64,000 bases of DNA from Janthinobacterium saanense (GCF_014200675.1 NZ_JACHCI010000026.1:1-64000); one strand, 5' to 3'. Shown: positions 1 through 10,692, counted from the first letter of the stretch. The notes: generated by a model not told the origin, from the letters alone. Numbers and translations: made by a program.

Positions 1-81
1 CGTCAAATCGACCGAAAATACGCTTGATCGACTTACTGTTCGACCATTTGGCGCGTCAATTTCGCTAGGAAAGCGAATTGA

Positions 82-273
82 TCAGCGCTTCCCTAAGTCG
101 CCCCGCCAACTACGAAGCATAAAAGTCTTTCCAAGACCCCATTCAGCATTAATTGCAAGAACAAAACCTTCCTCTGTTCTTCTTGCGCGATATCTTTCCG
201 TTAAATATGTTGTCAGGTAGTTTGCATTATTTTTACGATCAAGTACATCACCTTCCCAAACATTTGCACTCAT
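82..273 (-). pseudogene. KAP-family P-loop NTPase, 5' fragment only
   Basis: Encodes 63 residues. The sequence FVLAINAEWGLGKTFML contains a Walker A loop (GLGKT, about residues 46-50) in the context typical of KAP NTPases, membrane-associated ATPases often found in mobile or defence loci. The family is normally several hundred residues long. Here a TGA ends the frame right after the helix following Walker A, and none of the three downstream frames (positions 1-81) continues with KAP-like sequence, so the gene is cut by a recombination junction near position 95. The ATG lies 20 bp after the natural stop of the integrase remnant on the same strand, so the two were probably one transcript. The KAP assignment rests on the Walker A context only. 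The fragment has no Walker B and cannot be a working ATPase. Confidence 0.55.
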
Positions 274-292
274 CTATAAACCTCTAAAAATT

Positions 293-982
293 CTATCTAA
301 CAATATTAGGAAGATTGTCCGCATATGCAGCAAGATGAGATGCAGAAAAATGCGCATATCGCCTTACCATATTTGCACTTTCCCAGCCGCCTAACTCCTG
401 CAAAACATTCAGTGGGGTACCATTTTGCACATGCCAGCTTGCCCAAGTATGCCTTAGATCATGCCAACGAAAATCCTCGATTCAACAACGATTTAGCGCC
501 TTATACCATGCGGCAGTAGTAACTTGAAGAACTGGCTCCCCTTTATAGCTAAAAACTCTAACGGGATGCCTTCCACGTTGCAAAGTGATCACTCGCACTG
601 CGTCTGCATTAAGTGGAACAGCAATAGCTCTTCGCGATTTGGACTGATCGGGATGCACCCATGCTATACGCCGACTCAAATCGACCTGATTCCAACATAA
701 ACCTGTTACATTGCTTTTCCTTAGCCCTGTAGCCAACGAGAAGGCAGCCATCTCTGCAAGATGCGGTGGAAGCTGCAAAAGGAGAGATTCGGCCTGTGCA
801 CTAGTAAGGTATCGCACCCTGCGTACAGGTTCGCGTAATAGCCTTACTTTTGGCACGACTGGTAACCATTCCCAATCAACAGATGCCCGAATCAAAATTG
901 AACGTAACAATGCAAGCATCCTATTAACCGTACCATTTGCTACGGCATCAAGGTCAGTTCTGCCATTCAGACACGGCCTCAA
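293..982 (-). pseudogene. Tyrosine-recombinase (phage-type) integrase, nonsense-mutated and N-terminally truncated
   Basis: An open segment from 982 to 482 reads as the core-binding and first catalytic half of a phage-type integrase (NGTVNRMLALLRSIL, then the first catalytic Arg in ATGLRKSN). It stops at a TGA at 482-484. Reading through in the same frame gives the rest of the catalytic domain: [16 protein letters not shown] (H-x-x-R box), LGGWES, and RRYAH with the nucleophilic Tyr, ending at a TAG at 293-295. Homologues usually have Gly at the TGA position, so a GGA-to-TGA change is likely. The frame opens at a TTG (980-982) just after another TGA (989-991), and the N-terminal arm-binding domain is missing. 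The gene is therefore broken twice. It is AT-rich relative to the rest of the window, which fits acquired DNA. Confidence 0.85.
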
Positions 983-1144
983 CCTTAATCACCGTAATTT
1001 AGTCAATAACCGTAGCTCTACCTGCTATGAGGGTCACAATAGATGTGAAGTGCGATGCTCAACTTTAGATAGATAATGACAAACATTCCTGCCCGCTCAG
1101 TATGAAGTTTTTAATCAAGGTTCAGTAGTGCTCCTTCTCCCCTT

Positions 1145-1480
1145 CTAATCCCGCGTCAGCACTTCCAGCAACTCAATCTCAAACACCAGATCAGCATTCG
1201 GCGGTATCAAGCCCCCCTGGCGCTCGCCATACGCCAAGTGCGCCGGCACCCGCAGCTTGCGCTTGCCGCCGACCTGCATGCCTTTCAAGCCGATAATCCA
1301 GCCCTGGATGACCTTGTTATTGCTCAGCACGCACTGGAACGCAGCGCCGCGCTGGTGCGAGGAATCGAATTCGGTGCCGTCTTCCAGCCAGCCATGGTAA
1401 TGGGCCGTGATCAGCGCGCCGCGCTCGGCGGCCTTGCCGGTGCCGACTATGATGTCTTCGATGTTCAGTTCTGCCGTCAT
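1145..1480 (-). CDS. FKBP-type peptidyl-prolyl cis-trans isomerase
   Basis: A 111-residue single-domain FKBP that catalyses cis-trans isomerisation of Xaa-Pro bonds. It shows the family pattern: a VGTGKAAERGALITAHYHGWLEDGTEFDSS strand block near the start (here split: VGTGKAAERG, then HYHGWLEDGTEFDSS), VIQGWIIGLKGMQVGGKRKL (active-site region with the conserved VIQGW) and PPNADLVFEIELLEV at the C-terminus. No signal peptide is visible, so it is probably cytoplasmic. It stands alone between the integrase remnant and the tRNA, all on the minus strand, and has normal GC-rich composition, marking the return to core genome. The length is typical for small bacterial FKBPs. Confidence 0.93.
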   Translation of the reverse strand: MTAELNIEDIIVGTGKAAERGALITAHYHGWLEDGTEFDSSHQRGAAFQCVLSNNKVIQGWIIGLKGMQVGGKRKLRVPAHLAYGERQGGLIPPNADLVFEIELLEVLTRD

Positions 1481-1531
1481 GGTCTTGTCTTCCTGTAAAA
1501 GTGCGTCTGCGGCTATGTGATCGCGCCATGC

Positions 1532-1563
1532 AAAAAGCCCCGGCAGTTACCTGGCGGGGCTTT
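1532..1563 (-). terminator. Rho-independent terminator after the tRNA
   Basis: Inverted repeat AAAGCCCCG (1534-1542) / CGGGGCTTT (1555-1563) with a 12-nt loop. On the minus strand the stem is followed by TTTTT, 20 nt downstream of the tRNA 3' end, so it should end tRNA transcripts. The A/T flanks on both sides would also allow weak action in the other orientation. Confidence 0.8.
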
Positions 1564-1582
1564 CATCTACTGCTCGAAATTC

Positions 1583-1661
<79 letters not shown>

Positions 1662-1769
1662 AGGGTATTGCTGGCGTGAGGCGCTGCTGAACTTGCCTCT
1701 CGCTGCCGTTTTGGAAACGGACACGCGAGGATAGGGGTATCAGCGCCGCACGTCAAGTCCTATTGGCCT

Positions 1770-4010
<2,241 letters not shown>

Positions 4011-4474
4011 AGGCGCTTTCGATTACACAACGACTTGCTTTACGGTGGATTAGGATAAAGTTTGCTGCCGGTTCCCTGTCTACCTGCGGGAACCACCATC
4101 TTTCGAACCTGTCGACGACCCAGGTCCGACACTGTTACGTTACTTACACCTCATCGGCCACGATCTGCGGGAACCCGCAACCATTCCTTCCCACCGGCTG
4201 TCACCAGCCGAAGCGGCAGAAATTGCTGCATCCGACCATGTAGGGAGCGAGAGCCTGGCGCGGTTTGCCTGCGGTGCGTACCCTGCCGCAACACCGAAAA
4301 ACGCCAGTTGGCCCCGGCTGCCGACACAATCTACCGCGCCGATCAAGAGCCTAACTTACTGAAAACAAATACTATTTACGAAACAGAACTAGCTTGCCAA
4401 AGCACACAATACTTAGCATTTAATTATAGCACGCGAAAAATCTTTTTCCAGTTCGCGCCACCCCAGCAGCAAGA
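4011..4474. other. 464-bp spacer between dnaG and rpoD
   Basis: No credible gene was found on either strand; the short open frames here have no recognisable protein sequence. The part nearest dnaG (about 4350-4440) is AT-rich and the rest is mixed. I expect rpoD promoters here, but I could not pick a convincing -35/-10 pair. No strong terminator hairpin was found after dnaG. Confidence 0.5.
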
Positions 4475-6271
4475 TTACCGATTTACCAACTCGGCATCGC
4501 GCTGACGTTGCAGCTCTCCCTGCTCCTGGGTGATTTCGCGGTAGCGTACACCAATTTTATCGGATGGCAAACCCGACGCAAACAATTGTGCCAGCTCCGC
4601 CTTCAAAGCATTCAATTTGATCTCGCGTATCGTGCTCACCAGCCACGATAATTCACTGTCGTAATCGGACTCGGTACCGGCCGCAATCTCGCCGATGATC
4701 TCATCATACTCGCTGCCAAATTCCTTCAATTGCTGAGCCAGTGCGGCAAAGCTGCCATGTTCGCCCAAGGCCTGACCAGCCGCCACCAGCTGGCCCAGAC
4801 TCTGCGCCGCATCGGGGCCCAGGTGCTGGAATGCCGCCAGTGCTGCCGCGTCCACATGCAAGGTCAGGGGCGGATGCGCCACCAGCATGCGCGTGATTTT
4901 TAATTCCAGCCCCACCGGCACCGGACGGCCCGACTTGGGCGGTGCGCGGTGCGCGACGGAAACGGGCTTGGCCAGTTCAAACAAGCCTTCAATCTCGGCC
5001 GGCGTCGATTGCGTCAGCTGCGCCAGTCCACGCACGATCTGCAGGCGCAGGGACGACGGCGCCATCAGCTGCAGCAGCGGCTTGGCGTCGAACTGCACGC
5101 GGGCACGTCCTTCCGGCTCCGATAGATCATGCTCGCCAGACACTTCCTTGAGCAGGAATTGCGACAGCGGCATCGCTTCGTGCACTTGCTGCTCGAAACC
5201 TGCCGTGCCGAATTCACGGATATAACTGTCCGGATCATGTTCGGACGGCAAAAACAGGAATTTGATGGTTTTATTGTCCGACACATGGGCCAGGCTCGCT
5301 TCGAGCGCGCGGCGCGCGGCGCGGCGGCCAGCCTTGTCGCCATCGAAGCTGAAGATCACGTTATCGGTCTGGCGCAGCAGTTTTTGCACGTGGGTCGGCG
5401 TGCACGCCGTGCCCAGGGTGGCCACTGCCTGCGGGAAACCCATCTGCGCCAGGGCGACCACATCCATATAACCTTCCGTCACCAGCACGTAGCCGGCGTC
5501 GCGGATGGCCTGGCGCGCCTCGAACAAGCCATACAGCTCGAAACCCTTGGAAAACAGCGGTGTTTCAGGCGAGTTCAGGTATTTCGGTTCGCCATGGTCG
5601 AGCACGCGGCCGCCAAAGGCGATCACTTGCCCCTTGGTATTGCGGATCGGGAACATGATGCGTTCGCGGAAACGGTCATAGCGCTTGCGGTTATTGCCGT
5701 CTTCATCGACCTTGTCGATCACCAGACCGGCTTCAACCAGGGCCAACACTTCGTAGTCGGGGAACACGGAACGCAGATTATCCCAGCCGCCAGGCGCGTA
5801 ACCCATGCCGAAGCGGGCGGCGATTTCGCCCGTCAAGCCACGGTTTTTCAGGTAGGCGATGGCGTCGGGCGCGTGGCGCAGCTGGCCGCGATAATAATCG
5901 CAAGCTTGCGTCATGGCATCGGACAAGGCCAGGCTTTGCGCCTGGATTTGCGCACGCTGGGCCGGCGGGATCTTGTCATCGGCTTCCGGCACCACCATGC
6001 CCACGCCTTGCGCCAGGTCCTTGACGGCATCGACAAAGCCCATGCCCGAATACTCGATCAGGAAACCGATGGACGTGCCATGCGCGCCGCAACCGAAGCA
6101 ATGGTAAAACTGCTTGGTAGGGCTGACGGTAAAGCTGGGCGATTTTTCACTGTGGAACGGGCACAAGCCCATGAAATTCGCGCCACCTTTTTTCAGCTGC
6201 ACATAGCGCCCCACGATGTCGACGATATCAACACGGTTGAGCAAATCGGAAATGAAAGATTGAGGTATCAC
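4475..6271 (-). CDS. dnaG: DNA primase
   Basis: A 598-residue bacterial primase that makes RNA primers for replication. The N-terminal CHC2 zinc-binding domain shows CPFHSEKSPSF and CFGCGAHG (residues about 38-65). The catalytic core includes GRVLDHGEPKYLNSPETPLF and the Toprim motifs VTEGYMDV and IFSFDGDKAGRRAA, with the metal-binding acidic residues present. The C-terminal part, for helicase interaction, is divergent as usual. The start codon is GTG at 6269-6271, giving MIPQSFISDLL, the normal primase N-terminus. It lies in the conserved order rpsU-yqeY-dnaG-rpoD on the minus strand. Confidence 0.98.
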   Translation of the reverse strand: MIPQSFISDLLNRVDIVDIVGRYVQLKKGGANFMGLCPFHSEKSPSFTVSPTKQFYHCFGCGAHGTSIGFLIEYSGMGFVDAVKDLAQGVGMVVPEADDKIPPAQRAQIQAQSLALSDAMTQACDYYRGQLRHAPDAIAYLKNRGLTGEIAARFGMGYAPGGWDNLRSVFPDYEVLALVEAGLVIDKVDEDGNNRKRYDRFRERIMFPIRNTKGQVIAFGGRVLDHGEPKYLNSPETPLFSKGFELYGLFEARQAIRDAGYVLVTEGYMDVVALAQMGFPQAVATLGTACTPTHVQKLLRQTDNVIFSFDGDKAGRRAARRALEASLAHVSDNKTIKFLFLPSEHDPDSYIREFGTAGFEQQVHEAMPLSQFLLKEVSGEHDLSEPEGRARVQFDAKPLLQLMAPSSLRLQIVRGLAQLTQSTPAEIEGLFELAKPVSVAHRAPPKSGRPVPVGLELKITRMLVAHPPLTLHVDAAALAAFQHLGPDAAQSLGQLVAAGQALGEHGSFAALAQQLKEFGSEYDEIIGEIAAGTESDYDSELSWLVSTIREIKLNALKAELAQLFASGLPSDKIGVRYREITQEQGELQRQRDAELVNR

Positions 6272-6360
6272 TGGGCTGGGGCGGTGTTGTTATAGGTCAG
6301 ACTATACTACCGCACGTGGCCTGAGGTTGAGCCAGGTCAACGTGTGGGCTGTTGAATGGC

Positions 6361-6380
6361 TGCCAGCATGGAAGCTGGCA
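6361..6380 (-). other. Hairpin between yqeY and dnaG
   Basis: Perfect 7-bp inverted repeat TGCCAGC/GCTGGCA with a 6-nt loop, 23 nt after the yqeY stop. No T-run follows on the minus strand, so it is not a standard terminator. It may be an mRNA processing or stability element within the block. Confidence 0.35.
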
Positions 6381-6402
6381 ACCGTCACTACTATTTTGGG
6401 GC

Positions 6403-6855
6403 TTAGGCGGCTGGCGTCAAGGCTTTCTTGATCAGACCGGAAACGACCGACATATCGGCGCGGCCAGCCAGCTTCGGCTTGATAATGGCCATGACCTTGC
6501 CCATGTCTTGCGGACCAGCGGCGCCCGAGGCGGCCACGGCGGCAGCGACTTCAGCAGCCACTTCTTCGTCGGACAGGGCGGCAGGCATGTAGCCAGCCAG
6601 ATGCACCAGTTCGGCTTTTTCGATGTCAGCCAGGTCGGCACGGCCACCGGCTTCGAACTGGGTGATCGAATCCTTGCGCTGCTTGATCATCTTTTCCACG
6701 ATGGTCAGGATTTGGGTATCGTTCAGCTCGATGCGCTCATCGACTTCCTTGCGCTTGATTTCAGCCAGCAAGAGGCGAATCGTGCCCAGCTTGCCCGCTT
6801 CCTTGGCACGCATGGCGTTCTTCATGTCTTCGGTAATTTGTGCTTTCAAGCTCAT
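6403..6855 (-). CDS. yqeY: GatB/YqeY domain protein
   Basis: A 150-residue stand-alone GatB_YqeY domain protein. It begins MSLKAQITEDMKNAMRAKEAGKLGTIRLLLAEIKRKEVDER and ends in the family pattern DMGKVMAIIKPKLAGRADMSVVSGLIKKAL. The domain matches the C-terminal tRNA-binding tail of the amidotransferase subunit GatB, but the cellular role of free YqeY is not established. It sits between rpsU and dnaG, the usual place in beta- and gammaproteobacteria. The ATG is the only in-frame start compatible with the family N-terminus. Confidence 0.93.
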   Translation of the reverse strand: MSLKAQITEDMKNAMRAKEAGKLGTIRLLLAEIKRKEVDERIELNDTQILTIVEKMIKQRKDSITQFEAGGRADLADIEKAELVHLAGYMPAALSDEEVAAEVAAAVAASGAAGPQDMGKVMAIIKPKLAGRADMSVVSGLIKKALTPAA

Positions 6856-6916
6856 GGCATTCCTCGTTGGTTATCAGTGAATTGAGTGAATTGGATAATA
6901 CTGCACAAGCAGCCCA

Positions 6917-6953
6917 GAAAAACGAAAACCCGCTGCGGCGAACCGGAGCGGGT
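6917..6953 (-). terminator. Terminator between rpsU and yqeY (second hairpin)
   Basis: Inverted repeat ACCCGCT (6928-6934) / AGCGGGT (6947-6953) with a 12-nt loop. On the minus strand the stem is followed by TTTTCGTTTTT. It would terminate or attenuate transcription coming from rpsU before yqeY, which makes sense because rpsU is needed in far greater amounts. Confidence 0.75.
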
Positions 6954-6988
6954 ATGCGACTCATCTGAAGCAGAAGCTCAGGCGAATC

Positions 6989-7038
6989 AAAACAGAACCC
7001 GTGGCGAACAATGCGCCGTGCTACCCGGGTTGGTTCTG
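6989..7038 (-). terminator. Probable first terminator hairpin after rpsU
   Basis: Outer stem CAGAACC (6993-6999) / GGTTCTG (7032-7038) with an inner GC-rich stem. On the minus strand it is followed by TTTTG. It starts 12 nt after the rpsU stop. Together with the hairpin at 6917-6953 it forms a tandem termination region. Confidence 0.55.
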
Positions 7039-7049
7039 ATTGAACAGTC

Positions 7050-7262
7050 TTAGAATAATTTTTTAGGCAGTTGTTGGCTGCGGATGCGTTTGTAGTGACG
7101 CTTCACTGCAGCTGCCAGCTTGCGCTTACGCTCAGCCGTTGGTTTTTCGTAGAATTCGCGAGCGCGCAATTCGGTCAGCAGACCAGTTTTTTCGATGGTG
7201 CGTTTGAAGCGACGCATTGCGACTTCGAACGGCTCGTTTTCTTTAAGGCGAATAGTGGTCAT
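7050..7262 (-). CDS. rpsU: Small ribosomal subunit protein bS21
   Basis: A 70-residue, very basic protein matching bS21 along its whole length: [21 protein letters not shown], then the [18 protein letters not shown] segment and a Lys/Arg-rich tail. bS21 sits on the 30S platform near the anti-Shine-Dalgarno end of 16S rRNA and helps initiation. It is the first gene of the macromolecular-synthesis block and is followed by two terminator-like hairpins before yqeY. Confidence 0.97.
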   Translation of the reverse strand: MTTIRLKENEPFEVAMRRFKRTIEKTGLLTELRAREFYEKPTAERKRKLAAAVKRHYKRIRSQQLPKKLF

Positions 7263-7370
7263 GTAAAATTCAAACCGTTGAGGTGGTGTATAGGAAGAGA
7301 TAGATAGTAGCAGCTTTTATTCGAAAAAGGAAGCCCCTGCCCATTTGCGTGCGGCATGCAGCCTGAGAAG

Positions 7371-7433
7371 CTTGCCAAAATGTGGTGTAAACCACGCATC
7401 ATCCTGGCAAGAACTGGCGCGCTGCGGCGCCAG
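7371..7433 (-). other. Two hairpins downstream of the flavoprotein gene
   Basis: CTGGCGC/GCGCCAG (7414-7433), and CTTGCCA (7371-7377) / TGGCAAG (7405-7411) enclosing GTGGT/ACCAC. They lie between the stop of the flavoprotein gene and the rpsU start, both on the minus strand. No good T-run follows either, so termination here is possible but not certain. Confidence 0.4.
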
Positions 7434-7453
7434 CCCCATTCTACACAGGAGAT

Positions 7454-8668
7454 TTACTGCAGCGCAACTCCTGCCGCCATGCCCGAGGCCCAGGCCCACT
7501 GGAAGTTGTAGCCACCCAGCCAACCCGTCACGTCGACCGATTCGCCGATAAAGTACAAACCCGGCACTTTATTGGTCATCATGGTCTGCTGCGACAACTC
7601 GCGCGTATCGATGCCGCCCCGTGTCACTTCCGCCTTGCGGTAGCCTTCCGAGCCGTTCGGCACGATGGACCAGGCGTTGATCGCCTGCCCCAGCTTGCGC
7701 AGTTGCGCATCGGGCAAGTCGGCAATGCGCGCATCGGCGGCCAGGCCATGCACGGCCAGCAGGCAGTCGGCCAGGCGCTGCGGCAGCCATTGCGCCACCA
7801 GATTGCCCAATTGCTTTTTCAAGGTGCCCTTGCCTTCGATCAGGGTTTGCGCCACATCGATCTCTGGTAACAGATTGATGACGATCGGCGTGCCGGGTTG
7901 CCAGAAGCTGGAAATTTGCAGAATCGCCGGGCCCGACAAGCCACGATGGGTAAACAACAAGTCTTCGCGGAAACGCCCGCCCGTCGCCTTGCGGCCTTTC
8001 AGGCTGCCTGTCTCCACGTCCACTTCCAGCGCGATACCCGACAATTCCGCGAACGGCGCCCAGCTGGCAGGGTCAAACGTCAGCGGCACCAGGGCCGGGC
8101 GTGGCTCGACCATTTGCAAATCAAACTGCCTGGCGATGCGGTAGGCAAAGTCGGTGGCGCCGATCTTCGGGATCGACAGGCCGCCCGTGGCGATGACCAC
8201 ACTGCCCGCTTCGATCTCGCCGCTGTCGGTGTGCAGCAAAAAGCTGCCATCATCTTGTTTCGAAACATTATCGACCTTGCACGGCATGCGCCAGTGCACG
8301 CCGCCAGCGGCGCACTCATCCTTGAGCATGTCGATGATCTGCTCGGCCGATTCGTTGCAGAATTGCTGGCCCTTGTGCTTTTCGTGATAGCCGATGCGGT
8401 ACTTTTTCACCAGCGCCAAAAAGTCTTGCGGCGTGTAGCGCGACAAGGCGCTCTTGCAGAAATGCGGGTTTTCCGACAAAAAGTTTTGCGGCCCCGCCTG
8501 GATATTGGTGAAGTTACAACGACCGCCACCCGAGATGCGGATTTTTTCGGCCAGTTTGGCCGCATGATCGATCAATACCACGCGCTTGCCCTGCTGGGCG
8601 GCCACGGCCGCACACATCATGCCGGCCGCGCCCGCGCCGATCACTGCCACATCAAATTGTTTTGCCAT
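7454..8668 (-). CDS. HI0933/BaiN-family NAD(P)/FAD-dependent oxidoreductase
   Basis: A 404-residue flavoprotein of the HI0933/YhiN family. The N-terminal FAD-binding motif is DVAVIGAGAAGMMCA, followed by the family signature KIRISGGGRCNFTN. It ends with VPGLYFIGESVDVTGWLGGYNFQWAWASG, the conserved FAD-contacting C-terminus. Members are cytoplasmic; some anaerobe relatives act in bile acid metabolism, but the substrate in this lineage is unknown. I chose the ATG at 8666-8668 (MAKQFDV) over an upstream GTG because it matches family N-termini and has GGA upstream. The gene ends ahead of the rpsU promoter region. Confidence 0.9.
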   Translation of the reverse strand: MAKQFDVAVIGAGAAGMMCAAVAAQQGKRVVLIDHAAKLAEKIRISGGGRCNFTNIQAGPQNFLSENPHFCKSALSRYTPQDFLALVKKYRIGYHEKHKGQQFCNESAEQIIDMLKDECAAGGVHWRMPCKVDNVSKQDDGSFLLHTDSGEIEAGSVVIATGGLSIPKIGATDFAYRIARQFDLQMVEPRPALVPLTFDPASWAPFAELSGIALEVDVETGSLKGRKATGGRFREDLLFTHRGLSGPAILQISSFWQPGTPIVINLLPEIDVAQTLIEGKGTLKKQLGNLVAQWLPQRLADCLLAVHGLAADARIADLPDAQLRKLGQAINAWSIVPNGSEGYRKAEVTRGGIDTRELSQQTMMTNKVPGLYFIGESVDVTGWLGGYNFQWAWASGMAAGVALQ

Positions 8669-8722
8669 AAGAATTCCGGTCACGCCTGATTACAAAGACG
8701 CCATTGTAAACGGACCTGCCCT

Positions 8723-9703
8723 TTATCCACTGACCTTCGCTGCCTGCAGGCATTGCTCCACCTGTTCCGCAATCGATGCCGGCACGGCGATCTCGCCGCG
8801 CAGCACGGCCGCGATCCAGTGAGCGGTAGTGGCCGCGTCACGCTCGGCTGGCAAGTGCGGCAATTGCTCCACCTGCAATTGTTTCTCGACCAACACGGTG
8901 CGCTGATGGACATGAAACCAGTCGATCTGCTGCGCCTTGTTGGCGTTGGCCACCGTCTCGCCTTCCGTGCCGCGCATCAGGAAAGCGCCACCGCGCTCGG
9001 CGGGCGCTGCCGTGGTGAAATACTCGCCCAGCATTTCCAGGTATTCCGGGTGCGTGTAGGACACCAGGCGCAGGGCCGGGCCGGCAAACGGCTGCATGAT
9101 CTTGACTAAAGTATGGGTGGAATTGCGCACGCCCAAGACCCTGCGCAGCGACAGCAGATGCGCCATTTCCGGCGCCAGCGCTTCAATGGGCAGGAAGGCA
9201 ACGTCACCACGGAGCATGGCCGCTTCCGCTACGCTGTGGCTGGCACAAGCCGGAACACCGAGCTCGGCCAGCACTTCGGCGGTCGTGACGCGACCCGGAT
9301 CGCTGCTGACGCCATGCACCAGCACGGGCGCACCGGCGCGTGCCAGCAGCAGCGCCAGCAAAGCCGTCAAATTGGCCATCTTGCGCGCGCCGTTGTAGCT
9401 GGGAATCACAATCGGCAGATAGGCGCCGGCCGGCGCGGCCAAGGGAGCAAACGATGCTTCGGCCGCATCGAGGAAGCCGGCGATTTCATCGACGGACTCG
9501 CCCTTGATGCGCATGGACAACAAAATGCCGCCCAGTTCCAGGTCCGATACGCGCCCTTCCAGCATGGCGCGGTACAGGGCGCAGGCATCATCGCGCGTCA
9601 TGCTGCGGGCGCCGTTCTTGCCGCGGCCTATCTCCTTGATGAAGCGGGCGGCAGGAAAAGGCTCTCCAGCCAGGTCGTGATGGGGTATGGATACAGTAGT
9701 CAT
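8723..9703 (-). CDS. ybiB: YbiB/TrpD2-type DNA-binding protein
   Basis: A 326-residue protein related to anthranilate phosphoribosyltransferase (TrpD fold) but of the YbiB/TrpD2 branch. It has the N-terminal helical domain (FIKEIGRGKNGARSMTRDDACALYRAMLEGRVSDLELGGILLSMRIKGES, split by helices) and the modified core LPIVIPSYNGARKMANLTALLALLLARAGAPVLVHG. Known YbiB proteins do not make tryptophan; they bind nucleic acids and are linked to the SOS response in E. coli. No trp genes are nearby, which agrees. It is adjacent to and on the same strand as the flavoprotein gene. Confidence 0.85.
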   Translation of the reverse strand: MTTVSIPHHDLAGEPFPAARFIKEIGRGKNGARSMTRDDACALYRAMLEGRVSDLELGGILLSMRIKGESVDEIAGFLDAAEASFAPLAAPAGAYLPIVIPSYNGARKMANLTALLALLLARAGAPVLVHGVSSDPGRVTTAEVLAELGVPACASHSVAEAAMLRGDVAFLPIEALAPEMAHLLSLRRVLGVRNSTHTLVKIMQPFAGPALRLVSYTHPEYLEMLGEYFTTAAPAERGGAFLMRGTEGETVANANKAQQIDWFHVHQRTVLVEKQLQVEQLPHLPAERDAATTAHWIAAVLRGEIAVPASIAEQVEQCLQAAKVSG

Positions 9704-9800
9704 GGCGCCAGCTTACACGGATTTTTCACTCGGGCGCCAGGCCCGCCGCCATGAACGGCAAAGATGCAACAGCACCGCAGAAAAATATTTCCTTACAGAA

Positions 9801-9822
9801 TTGAATCCAGCTTGAATCCAGC
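9801..9822 (+). repeat. Tandem 11-bp direct repeat upstream of the IS110-like gene
   Basis: TTGAATCCAGC occurs twice in perfect tandem (9801-9811 and 9812-9822), 41 bp before the ATG of the IS110-domain protein. It could be a simple duplication or a pair of helically phased protein-binding half-sites, since 11 bp is one DNA turn. Confidence 0.85.
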
Positions 9823-9863
9823 GCAAGCACCCCTGCGTATAAAGCTGCAAGGGAGGAATCATC

Positions 9864-10541
9864 ATGGAACACATCGCCAAACAGGAAACCGCCTTCGTCG
9901 GCATCGAAACAGGCAAACTGCTGCTCAAGACCGTGCTGCTGTCCGGCGGCCAGGTGCTGTGCAAGGTGGTCGAGAACGACCAGGCCGGCTACCGCTGGCT
10001 GCGCAGCTGGCTGCAGCGCAACGATGTGCCTGTGATGGGCTTGCGCGTCTGCATGCGCCTCGATGCACCGTTCAGCGAAGCGCCCGCACTAGGCCTGGCC
10101 GCCATGGGCATACTGGTGTGCGACGCCCAGGGTGCGCCGCTGCTGCAATTCGTGCACAAGTGCGGCCTGGACGAGGAAGCGGGGCACAGGGCGGTCGTAC
10201 TGGCCCATTATTGCGCAGCAGCCCGCCCCGATCCCTGGACGCCGCCCTCGCCCGCCTATCTGGAACTGCGGCTGTGGCTGCGCCGCCTGCAAGCGATACA
10301 GCAGGTGCGCAAGCAGGAAGTGACCCTTCTGGACGAGCATTTGCGCAATGGCCAGCAGGCGCTGCACCAGCTGCTGCGCCAGCAAATACGCTGCCTCGAT
10401 GCGCAGATAGTTGCACATGAAGCATTGATCATGGAACACGTGCGGCGCCACCCGGGCATGCCCAAGCCGCCGGAACTGGCGGGTAGCCGCCGCAATATCG
10501 CCCGCTACGCCTTCGGCCATGGCGTGAGCAGCGGCCGCTGA
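9864..10541 (+). CDS. Stand-alone IS110-type DEDD-domain protein, catalytic residues degraded
   Basis: A 225-residue protein that aligns with the N-terminal DEDD (RuvC-like) half of IS110-family transposases. The match covers the opening strand (AFVGIETGKLLLKTVLL versus the usual GIDVAK start) and the block YCAAARPDPWTPPSPAYLELRLWLRRLQAI, followed by the helical QVRKQEVTLL and LDAQI segments. The C-terminal transposase_20 domain with its catalytic Ser is absent. The catalytic acids are changed: Asp to Glu15, Glu of CMEATG to Arg65, and the final DA motif to GHRA (107-110). The frame is intact and starts with ATG after a strong GGGAGG ribosome site. No insertion-sequence ends were recognised. 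It is either a remnant or an exapted domain; the intact frame favours the latter. Confidence 0.75.
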   Translation: MEHIAKQETAFVGIETGKLLLKTVLLSGGQVLCKVVENDQAGYRWLRSWLQRNDVPVMGLRVCMRLDAPFSEAPALGLAAMGILVCDAQGAPLLQFVHKCGLDEEAGHRAVVLAHYCAAARPDPWTPPSPAYLELRLWLRRLQAIQQVRKQEVTLLDEHLRNGQQALHQLLRQQIRCLDAQIVAHEALIMEHVRRHPGMPKPPELAGSRRNIARYAFGHGVSSGR

Positions 10542-10553
10542 AAACCGCCCTCC

Positions 10554-10586
10554 ATGGCAGGCCCGGCTTACGGCAGAGCCTGCCAT
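10554..10586. other. 9-bp hairpin downstream of the IS110-like gene
   Basis: Inverted repeat ATGGCAGGC (10554-10562) / GCCTGCCAT (10578-10586), 12 nt after the gene's stop. It is followed by AAAAAC on the plus strand, not T, so it is not a standard terminator for that gene. Confidence 0.4.
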
Positions 10587-10692
10587 AAAAACAACTGATC
10601 CCTCCCGTTTTGCTCCCTGCTGCTCCGCCAGGCCGCATTTCCGCTACACTATTGCCTCTTAAGAACGCAATATCGAAAGCCGAGCCAGAATC

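Noticed and set aside
9764..10420. A 218-codon plus-strand frame overlapping the IS110-like gene
   Set aside because: Arg/Ala/Pro-rich out-of-frame reading with no ribosome site. The overlapping frame has clear IS110 similarity.
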